Shown here piece after piece: positions 11,901-23,900 of a stretch of DNA of 64,000 nt. The DNA is taken from assembly GCA_964020085.1 (NCBI GenBank), contig OZ026600.1:16717823-16781822 (forward strand), written 5' to 3'. A model generated the notes under the pieces. That model worked only from the letters and a program-made list of their open reading frames with translations. It did no database searches and was not told where the DNA came from. The DNA is from Micromussa lordhowensis. Lineage: Eukaryota; Cnidaria; Anthozoa; Scleractinia; Lobophylliidae. Position 1 is the stretch's first letter; each line of letters opens with the position of its first letter. Position numbers and translations under genes: made by a program.

Positions 11901-14900
11901 TGACGGAGTGATGTTCAGAAATCATTGTCATGCAGTTGTCGTGAACAAGTTCAACCTGCAATACAATACTTCATTGAGACAAGTGTACCCAAGGACTCGA
12001 AAAGTAATTGAACGTTTATTGTGACGAAAATCAAAATACTTTATCTATACACAATAAAAGCCAGCTTTTGTGTAGGGGAATCCTTGTTTACAATATTTGC
12101 CTCATTAACTTAAGCAATTCAGTTTTTGATGGAGCTACAAAGAAATCAGTTCTGAATATTGAAAGGTCATAGTACGATTAACTCTGCCAGTGAATATGAG
12201 CCTGATGTATTGAATACTTTTTGTGCAACACGGGTTTAAAAACTCAAAATTTAACAAAGAATATATGAGCTCATTAGCACTTTTGCCACACAGAAATTTT
12301 GCAGTTTTTGAAAGACAATTTCTTCTTGAATATTACACCCAAAGAGCTAAAAAATTTCCCCATGTACTACGTTTCACTAGCTCTTTAGCTGCCTGAAGTC
12401 AATTCATATCTAACATGTTGCCTTCTGTACGCAAAGCCGTATGCAAATAAGCAAAAATGTAAACAATGACGTCAGCATGAATCCGCCTATAACATTACCT
12501 GGTCCCTAACTTTACGTTCAGGATCCACCGTTAGAGTACACAGGGCTGGTAAGATCTTAGCGGCACTCTCTTTTAAACTGAAATACTCTGCTGAGGCAAG
12601 GAAGCCCATCACGCCTGCCGTGCGAGCAGGGGGAAACGGATCTCGTAAAGCCCGCAAGAATGCCGGTATCAAGACCTTCTGCCGGGTCTGAAAAATACGT
12701 AAAAATACTAGTTTTCAATGAGTCGATAAGCACATAAAAGTTAAGCTCTCTTCGCAAACTGGCAATAACCAGCCTCAATTATCATTTAGTACAGTCATTG
12801 CAATTCAACTTAGGTTTGTTGCAACCATGATAAGGAGTTCATCTCCATTGTTCTACGAGTTCTCTGATTGATCCAATAATTTTTCTTTCCCTGAATTCAG
12901 ATGTCTTGGCACACCCGAAATAAACTATTCAATAGCTTGAGCAACTTAAATATTCAGGCCAGCTACAGGCCATGGTTTTATCATACATGAAAAAGTACCA
13001 AGAACTCATTGCACACTGGATGAAACGTAAGTTATACATTAAAATACACTGTACGTACAGCAGGTGGAAGATTCACGGCAATTTTCCCCAGACACACAGT
13101 GGTGTTGGTCCTGATGCCAGGCTATAAAGAAAAACAAGTCAACACATTAGTATCAACATAAGAGTTTTTATCTTAGCTACTCACTACTTACACAATGCTA
13201 TAGAGTGGAGTAACGCGAAATAAAACTATGAGAGACTAGATTGTTTGATATACTGCTCGAAGCACTCCTCTAGAGGAATGTGTAATTACAAGAAAAAAGA
13301 CACAAAAAAGGTACGTAATCATAGAAAAAAAAGAAAGCAACACAGTAGATCGGCAATGGCTGCATAATATGAAACAAACATTCATGAAGGTTTGGTGGAT
13401 ATTTCCAACTATTGTCCGAACATTGCCGATGGTTGACAAAGATGCTTGAGATTTTTAAAGCCAATCACTAACTGTAGTGCAATGCAGAGCCAAAGCAAAT
13501 ACGATTTTTCTTTTTCAACAATCAAGTGAAAACTGCTCCACAACGACACTGTTGTTAGAAAGAAACATGAATTGTTCGTATGGTGTGATCGTCTGGGTGA
13601 GGGTAGTTCTGAAGAGAACTGAGTGTTGGTCAACAACAGTTCTCTTCAGAACTACCCTCACCCGGGAGATCACACTATACGAACTACTGATACTCCTCAA
13701 ACCATTTACTATGAAACAAACACTGCCTCCATACAGTACCTCCTGATCCATTTGAAGTTTAGCAAAATATTTCAACAGCTGATTGTTAATTGTCTTTTCA
13801 CTTAGCTTTGGAGCCAGAAGCAACATAGACTGCAAAAAACAAAGTAAAATAAAATAACATTTTTTTAAATAAATATTTTACAGTTGAAAATGCCAAAATG
13901 TAATGTCATCCCCCAAAACAAGATGGCTTTATGTCTTTTATACATGTAGCAGTTGGTAAACTAAAGGGGCTCTAAAGATTTACTTCAGTCACCACCACCT
14001 TGTCAAGACTTCTCCCAACCAGACGATCACATTTGACAAACTCCGTCTTGCAATTCTTAGTTAATTATCACGTTTTATAACTTTAGTATGTTCTACTTAG
14101 AGTTGCTCATAACATGTGCTTTTAAGAGTCGTACAGGTGTTTACTCCGCCCTTTGTTCCACGAGGAACCCAATGGTCTAAAGAAAGAAGACAGGTGTTTA
14201 CAGTATCTCTATGAACACAAACAGAAAAGGCAGTATGGACTTATAAGGGGAGTACACCCTTGTCTCGTGCCAGTCTCTCCTTGCCTTTATTATCTCGCCC
14301 CATACTAGCTCCTGCCTGATTTCAAGATACAGTCACAAGGAGCTGACATTCAGGCCCAGTTACAAGAATTAGTAAAAACTAATTAGTAATTAGTTTTTAC
14401 TAATTACTAGAATTAGTAAAAACTAAATAATTTGTAATGGAGAAAGGAGGATGGGGAACAGGGTCCTATCTTCCTTGTATGAAATCTCAAAGCTGTATAT
14501 GTCATGTACCTTGACTGTTTGTTCTCTCATTGCTGGGATTGTGTCGCCGAACCCTAGAGCAACATGGGGAAAGATCTGCTCATCCACTGTTGATGGCTTG
14601 AGGTGCTGCACAAAGTTATCAAGCTAAAAAGAACATCAAACAGTTGATTTATTACCAAACTTAAACATGTTTTGTGTGTCGCAATTGCCTTGCGTTACAT
14701 TTGTTATGATCATGCAATTGTACATGACACCGCAACGCAGTTTCACTCCACTGCTTTTCCAACCAGTCAGTGAATCAGAGGCAAAACTGAGCCACTAACC
14801 TCACAAAGCATCAATAATGCTGAGATGCTGGTCAGGTATGGTTAATTCTCTACATACAGTACATTGTACCTAAAATAACCTTCAAATGGCCATCAAATGG

Positions 14901-17900
14901 AAAACTTCTTGACTTGACTTCTTGAGAGTTGGACAGCATGGAGCACGGTTGGATTTCAGAACAAAACGAAATATGGAATATCTATAATATTTTATAAACC
15001 TCAATATTTACTAGCCACTGAGAAACTATTACAAATAACTGGGTGTCTGGAAAACCAGAATAGTGAATAGCAACTGAATAGCAACTGCGACTGTTTGCCA
15101 CTATTCACACTAGTCAAGACCATTCGCTATTCGTAACTATTCACTATTTGGGTTTTCCCGACACCCCAGATAACTTTGTTCCATAAGCAGATTGCCTGTA
15201 AAGGTTTGATATTAGTGCTGTCTGAAAAAAGAAAGAAAGGTTCCATAGTAACTGGAGTGAAAGATTGTCCAGACCTGTTGTAGCAAGTGGATACGTGTGG
15301 CTCTGTCTGTGGATGAAAACAGCTTGACCACACATGGTACTATTCTCTGTTGATATTCATCTGCTTCCAAGAGTTTGCCAACCTGCATGATAATGGTCAC
15401 CACAAATGAACTTAGAATTACTTCAATTACATTTGTGAAAGTTGTTAAACAAATGAGTACAAGGAATTTGATAGAGTGTTGTGTTCCCGCCAATCAGGGA
15501 TGATATTAAACTGTAAGAATACAGACGTTATAGACTAACTGCAAGCTGCACTGAAATCAGCAGTCAACTGAGTGATGTAGAACCAAAACAAAACCAATGA
15601 CTGAATTACCAATAGACTACTCAGCCAGTCTCAAACCACAACAAAACCAAAATCAAAACCAAAGTAATTGTCTAATTACTTTTGATGTCCAGTTGAAAAC
15701 AACTGTTCTAAGTAAGGTTTAGGTAATGGACTACACATTCAAATCCTACTCATTAGATGGAACAGCAAAACTGGAATAAGCTCTGGCAGTTTACATGTAC
15801 CTAAAAATTTACTCACTTTAAACAGACCTTTCATCTAATGACTAATGAATAAGAATAAAAACCACACATACAGTCCTGCTCAAAAGTAAGTTAACGCCAT
15901 CTTGAGAGTCCAACTTGTCTCTTTCGAGACACTTCACGCTTCTCTCGAGATGAGTCTTGTTTCTCTCTAGACAAGTCTCGTTTTTCTCGACATGTGTCTC
16001 TTTTCATTCGAGTCTTTTCTCGTAGTAGTAATGGTTTGCATTGTAGTAACACACAATGCCAGTGTTCGAATACAATGATGTGAGTGCATGTTGAGTATTA
16101 CAAACTTGCATTTGTGAATTGCATTTTACAGTGCGACTACTCCAACCAAGGCTACCTGACTCTATCCATGTACATGGATAGAGTCAAATAGTAGCTTTAA
16201 TCTCTGTCATCTAGGATCTTGCTTTAACAAGTGGCATTATGATGATCTTACTTTAAACAGTGGTCCCAGAACAGCAGAACCAGCTGATCCATACTCATAA
16301 GCATTCAGCAACTGAGGAAGGATTCTATGTTTGCAGTATTGTTGAGGAAACAAGTCCAATGAAGAACTGAGCGACTGGAAAAATTGCTTCTGTTCTTTCT
16401 GCTCTTTAATCTATTTAACAGATATAATGCAGTGCATCAGTTAAGAATCATATTGTTTATTCATTATTGGAAGTGCAAGCCCAATGAGAGTAGCCTGACA
16501 TGTCTTGAAAGTAAAAGTGAAAGTTTCCATATACAACACACAAATGTGATTCTCTTCATTGGTTCAATCAGAGTCACGGTATTTTTACATTTTTGAAAAA
16601 AGAAAAAAAAAAAGAAATCCAATGTCACTTGCAATCTCCATTGCCTCAAAGTTCGCTAGAGATTAGTGAGAGTTTTAAGACAAAGAAATTGCAAAACATT
16701 ATAAATAAGAAGAGCAGGGATAAACTACAATTACTGATTGATAGATAACAATTTACTATTAAATTGCTATGCATTGTATGCTGTGCAAAAAATTCAACTT
16801 TCCAGTAAATGCCTTTTAATTAACTTTAGCGCAAAGGTGGAGGATTTCAGACATTATGAAACCAAACAAACCTGTAACTCTTGCAGGAATAAGTTAGCAT
16901 CCACAAAGCTGTTTTTGAGGTAATGCCCATATGCCCGACATTCTTGTAGAAATTTTGCAGGGTTTGGTCTGCTCTTAGGGTTGGCACCCACAAGCTGTAC
17001 ATAATCTGGCACAAGACTCTTTGGAATCTTGCCAACAGACTTGAGGGAACCTGTTCTGGACAAAGAGCCATTGAAGACTTCCCATATTAGACAACCAAGA
17101 CCCCACATATCTGCTGACCTGCAAGGTGTTAATTTTGGTTTAGAAAAATAGTGAATCAATAGTAAAGGAATCTTGTTCAAGTTCATAAATGGAATCTATC
17201 ACTTTTGATTTAATTGTTAAGAGGTACCAAGACTTGACAGTACCCTGATCTCTGGATTAGAAGGTGTCAGATCTGGCTTGAGTCTTTGTGTTGTGTTCTA
17301 ATGTAGGACTCTTTTCTTAGACAATGCCAGGTCCTGGCAGGAGTATAAATACAGGTAGGTATCAACAAAATCGCTAGATGAGCATTACAGCAAAAATGAT
17401 GTTGCAAGTGAGCTACTGCTCTGTTATTGTCATTGCAAAGGAGCAGCAACACTCCTACAAAGTTCAGAGAGTGGAGTACAGCTGAACATTAGTCAAGCAA
17501 GGCAGAGTTCCCCACCGTGCAAGCTTGAAAACAGACTTCACAAGACTGTTCACCGGGCTCTAAAGCTAAATTAACAATATCATGTTTTGAGGAACATGTT
17601 CTACTGTACATGGAATAAAGAGGTGGTGGTGGTGGTCATGTTGGAGCAGAAGGAAGATAAGGATGAGAAGTAGGGGAAGGAGGAAGAGATGGACAAGGGA
17701 AAGGAGATGGAAACGAAGGGAGGAGGTGAGGAAAAACAAGAATAAGGAAAAAGTAGGAGGCAAAAAGGGCGAGAAACAACAGGAAGATGCAGATGTGAAT
17801 CACAAGGAGAAGGAAAAGGTGAAGAAGGAAGGGGTGGTGTGCATGAAGAAGAGAAAAGGAAGGAGAAACTAATAAATGCAAGGGCTAACCATTTTTCAAT

Positions 17901-20900
17901 CTTTTTGTTGCCTTTGCTAAATTTTCTTCCCTCAGGAGGTTCATAGACTTGTAGCACTGGTAGACGAGGTAGATCAGGTTCTTCAGTGTTAGGAGGTGGA
18001 TCAACAGGCTTTAGGTATTCTACTCCACCAAGCTTCCACTCCCCTGCAACATCCACAAACACTGATGCCATGCACACGTTACCATGAATTAAGCTGCAGT
18101 CATTGGTGAGGAAACTGAGGCCAGCCTAAAATTCAGAAAAAAGTGAAAAAAGGTCTCATCAGTTTTGTGACAACTGTAAAATCCCATCATTCAACTACCA
18201 TTTGAAAGAAGCTGAGATGAAAATCACATATATTTCCCCTTTTTAAGAGTATCACAGAAATCATAAAAATTAAAAAGACTTTATATGGTTTTGGGGGATG
18301 CTGTCTCAAAGACGTTGGTATAGATTTTGAACCATGTTTCAAGGTCTGTAACATGGACTCTGTATATCCTAAAAGCATCAAACTTGGTCAAATGACTACT
18401 CTCAACATGATCTTTCATGTGGTGATGTCAGTTTATTGATTGGTTAAAATTTGAAACTTGTCCCAGTTCCGTGAACAATTTCAGAATGGCCTATGATGTT
18501 CAAAGGTTAAATGTAAATTCATCTTTTACTAGGAGTTGTCCACAGGGTTGCTGTCGTCATCGCTTAAGCTCTCTATTCGCAATGGGCAATATGTATGTGA
18601 ATACTTCAGACAAAAATTCAGATAACCAAACTTATAAATTTAAGTCTTACTTTTTGGTGTTCTGCAAGATTTCTGTCCTCTTGCAGAAAATTAAGACACA
18701 TAGCAATAGCTTAATTCAAAATTTATTTCCTACCCCCAGCAAACTCCTCCCAAGGTTGAGAGAAAATAAGGTGTAAAAATGTCAATGAACAAGATGTAAA
18801 TGTTACACTATAAGAAAAGCAGAGTGAAAAGCTATCCACCTATGGACTGGGCTGACATTGTTCTCATAAAAAACGTTAACAGACAGGTTTAGCTTAACCA
18901 CCAGCATGAACTTGCTCTATCATGCACTTAACAAGAATTTGACTTGTCGAAGCAAAAGAAATATACACAAAAAAATCATAGGGATTGTCAAAGGGAGGTC
19001 AAAAATAAAACCACATATTGTTGAGTTGGAATGGTACATTGTGTATTAAGCATGTACAAAGCTAAACAAACATACTGTTATTTGATGCAATCCCCAAGAG
19101 ATGGCCAGGTCAGACTTAGAGTTCTCGTCATCATTAAGTTGCACTTCTAATGGCCGTACAGGTTCTGTAACCAGGTAAATAACTGTTTCAGACTTAAAAA
19201 AAAAAGAAAGAAAAAGAAAAGTTACACCTACATGAAGTCCAGTAATATCTAAGAAAAAGGAAACATGCAGTTTCTTAAATTGAAATAAGTGGAAGTTTGG
19301 GGAAATGAGGAATGTTGTGGGAAGAGGAGCCATAGGTGAGTGTTTTTGTAGCATTTTTAAGTTCTCCCAAACTTTCACATGATTTTTTATATCTAATCTT
19401 GATAGAAATGTGGAGAAAATGTTTTTATATTTCAAATTTCTTTTAGGGAACAATCAGAGCAAACAAAAGGAAAATCACCTTATTTTGATTGCCAATTTAT
19501 AAACTCACATTGGAAATTTTGATGGGAGAGGTCTAAAAGGCTAAAACCAGGTAAATCAGAATTTCCAGTGGGGTGGGAGAGTTGAAACCAAAAAATCCAA
19601 ACCCTCGGTGATAGAAATATCTTAGATATTTTCTCAACAAACACAATATTATGGGCTACTTAGCCTACAGTGTAAGTACATGCATCATTAAATTCACCAC
19701 CAATTTTTACTCAGAAGATTTGCAGGAGAAACCAAGAATAAGTATAACTTTTCACCTGCCAGAAAATGAGAATTGTTTTTACTTGTAAAGGGTTAGAAAA
19801 ATACCTTCCTGTACTAATAGAATTTAAACTTAAGTTTGTTTGAACATGTGGATGTAGTTGTAACATTAAATAGGAGTCTAAAGACAGTGTCATCAGTGAA
19901 AACATTTCCTTAATCCCTACCTCAAGTGCATCAATGTATCTTAGGATATTAGGATGGCGAAGCGTTTTCAATCTTCTGAGAGCTAACTTGGCAGTTTGAA
20001 CCTTCAATAAAGCACAATAATTGCTGAGCAAATCAAACATCAAATCACCAACTTCTCCTCCCCTCGTCACCTTTCCAAGATGGTACATGTAAGTGAAGAC
20101 AACCATAATAGTGAGAAGGAAATACATGTACCCACGGCAGTAACAGCAAAGAGGTAACTACAGATGAACCTTTTAAGTAATAATTTATTGCTAACAGTCT
20201 TCCACAATAAATCTTTAATGTAAAACCATTGTTAAACACAACAAAACAAAAATTTAATAATTTCTAAATCATACCCCACCACCCACCCCTTTCATACGTG
20301 TCAAAAGAAATATGCACCAAGGGTCTCCTCAGGGAGAAAATAGGATGTTAGTGAATGCAGGCTGGGTCACATACAGTTGTATGTGTCCTTGATCAACAGA
20401 TAAAATTGTTGTTAAGTTAACCATAGAATTTAAATTGTTTTAGCTCTGGTTTCAATATTTAAAAAGTCATGCAAACAGTCCAATACATTAGAACAGGTTA
20501 AATTAATAGAGTCCAACCTGAGCAGAAACCCTTGGGACATGAAATAGTGTCTGTTTAGGAGAAGTGCCAGCTTATGACAATGAGAGATTAAAAATATAGT
20601 GGGTACCGGCGAGAGGATCAAGAATTCTTTAAGGTTGAACTGTACATTCATTTTGCACTGGTGGCAAAGTCCAAATTGATTAATGTTAGTTCAAAATGAT
20701 AAGCTTAAGAAAATTCTTCACACGCTCAATTCTTACTATATACTAATTTGACATCTGAGACTTTACAACCTGCTTCCTGATGATGTCAATAGCTCTACAA
20801 AGATCTGTAAAGTGTCTCTAATTGGTTATGATTTTTATGTACAAGCAACGACCAATCAAAAACATTCAACCCATGTCTGAAATAGATGTGTAGGTAAGGG

Positions 20901-23900
20901 GAGAATTGAATGCACTAAGAAAGACATCTTCTTACACTAGGAAAAAAAATATAAGGCACAGTTCCTATTCATTGTATCTGTCTTACCAATAGAAATGACT
21001 CAATATTTATTTTTACGATAACAACAGAAATTCTTGCACACTCATTGGCTAATTTTATTTTATGCGATGTGTCAACAAGCCAGAGCAGACAATTTGACAA
21101 CTTTTTTTTATCGTAAAAAACAAATTGATGTTTCGTCTTAACATTGTCAAGTAGTCTGCGGATCCACTCAGCTATCACCTCGTGGATCCACAGCTACTTT
21201 GACAATGTTATGACGAAATTCATGATCAATAAGAGGACAGACGCATGAAAAACTGACGTCAATTTGTTAGATATAATGTCGTTTTCAGTACATGTACTGT
21301 TACCCGACATGTCGTGACATGTAGTCTTATCATAGCGTGACATTATATATATATAAAGAACTCCTTGTAATCTACGTTGTCTTTACGCTCGCGTGAGTCA
21401 GCCATGTTGACACGTACAATAAATTCTGTTTATGTCTGTTTATGATCCTGGCTCTTGTGGACTCGTTACATGGTGTCAGAAGTTTTGTAACTCACGACTT
21501 CACTTCTCGCACTCATCGGCTGTTCGTCTCAGCTCGACTCAGCTCTGTGGCATCGCACAAACGTCGAGGTTTTCTCCACTCTAAAAACCCGTCGACGACA
21601 CGTGTTCTGCCCTCGACCGTTCTCTCTGTGGCTCTCCCTAGTCCTTGTCAAGGAATTCTGCATCTCTAGCAACATGGGAAAAGATCGACCCACCTTCGAC
21701 GTCAGCGCCGCCGATCGTCGCGGCGCATTCAAGTTCTTTATTGCCAACTTTCGGGACTTCTGTGTCATGGAAGATTTTGTCAACCCGGCCAAAGAACTCG
21801 ATAGCGATGACTATTGGATTACAGCTAAACGTCCGAAAGCCATGGCAGCCCTTCGCCGCGCATTTCCCCAAGTGGAATGGGACGTCCTTACAACCACCAT
21901 AGACGCACAAATATCAGAGGACGACAAACAAAACCCGGCTCAATGGATCGCGAAACTATCTCAACACTATCTTGGCGGCGAGCCAATCATGCAATGTACC
22001 CACAATTTTCTCCGGGTTCTCAAACAAGCTCCGGGCATGACTATTCAAGCGTGGCACACTCTCGTACGCTTAGAATATCAAAAGTGCAATTTCCCACCCG
22101 CAGCCGCTGATCGACTACAGCGAGACATCTTTGTCATTGGCCTAAATGATGCCTTCCGACGCTTCCGGGGCGATATCATTTCCCATGAAGATCTCACATC
22201 TCTCACATTTGCACAGGTGATCTCAAAGGCGCGTGATTTCGAGGCCAGCATCCAAACGGACTCCGCCATCACTCAGCAACATCTTGAGGAAGGGGCCCAC
22301 AAAGTGACACCCACTGGCATCAAACCAAAGCCACCATCACGCCCACCCAGGCGCCCACCTGGCCCACCCACTGAAGGTGGTCGCTCCAATTGTCTCTGGT
22401 GCGGTCGGGCAGCACACTCCTCACGCCGACAATGTCCTGCATCTAACGACACTTGTCATGGCTGTGGCAAACGTGGCCACTGGCAGCAGGTCTGCAGAGC
22501 GTCTTCTGCGCACGTTGTTACTGACGTAAAGCCAGAGCACGATTTTACTGATGAACCCGCTTACTTCATCACCCAAAATGTCTACCAAGTCTCATCGTCT
22601 CCAAAAGGTATTTTCGTTGACCTCGACTGCAGCCCGTCTGCTGCCAAACCGGCCTCACCCAAGCCACTCAGATTCCAGGTTGACTCGGGCTGCTCATGCA
22701 ACACTATACACGTCAGCGACCTAAACAACCTTCCCCCAGTCCAGGTCAAGCCATCTCCTGTGCGCCTGTTGGACTACTCGAAATCTGTCATCCCCACATC
22801 AGGACAAGCCACTCTTCACTGCACACGCAGAGGAAAACCATTCCAAATCACAGTGCAAATCATCAATGCACAACGCTACTATCCTCCCCTCCTGGGCCTG
22901 ACAGACAGCACGCGAATGGGCATCATAAATTATGATGTGGACACGGCCACTCAGCTGGAGGGCACTCACACAGCACCACCTCCTCTTGGTGAGTTATCAC
23001 TTACATATATTAAACAAGCTTATCCAGAATTGTTTGAGGGCTTAGGCAAACTGAGTGACCCCTTTTCCATCACCCTCAACCCTGATGTGGCGCCTGTCCA
23101 AGCACCCCCTCACCGCTATGCCGCCCCGAAACTGCCCGTTATCAAGGAGGCACTGGATAAACTAATCCACACAGGCCAACTGGTTCGAGTAAATCAACCC
23201 ACCCCATGGATATCCAACATGGTAGTACGCGAGCGCCCTGCAACGGCCAACAAACCTGCCAAGGTTAGAATTTGCTTGGACCCCTCCCAAACAGTCAATA
23301 AGGCCATCATTCGTCCAGTTTACCCCATTCCTACCCTCGAAGAAAACATCCATCGTTTCCATCAGGCAAAAATTTTCTCTGTCTTTGACATCAAGGATGC
23401 ATTTCAAACTATTGAACTGACACTTGAATCCTCCCTATTGACTACCATGCACACCCCTTGGGGGCGTTATCGCTGGACACGCCTACCATTTGGCATAAGC
23501 TCAGCTCCTGAGGAATTTCAACGTCGTCTCCATGATGTCCTGAGCGGAATGGATGGTGTTGTCAATATAGCAGACGACATCATTGTCATCGGCCGTGGCG
23601 AATCATTGGCGGATGCCACCAAAGACCATGACCGCACTGTCCTCAACCTGCTAGCTCGACTCTCTGAGAATAACCTCAAACTTAATCCAGACAAAATACA
23701 GTTTAAAACATCCACTGCACCATTCATGGGCCACGTGCTCACACCCGCGGGACTCAAACCCAGCACAGAGATAGTAACCGCGATCTTGGAAATGCCTCAA
23801 CCTCAAGACAAAGCCGCCACCCGTCGGTTCTTAGGAACCATCACCTATCTGGCCAAGTTCTGCCCCAATTTAAGCGAGGTTGTCCGCCCACTCCGTGACC

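Noticed and set aside
17601..17872. Long frames on both strands, Ser/Phe-rich and Lys/Glu-rich
   Set aside because: They arise from the purine-rich low-complexity tract in SCYL1 intron 5, although the minus frame overlaps true exon 5 at its upstream end.
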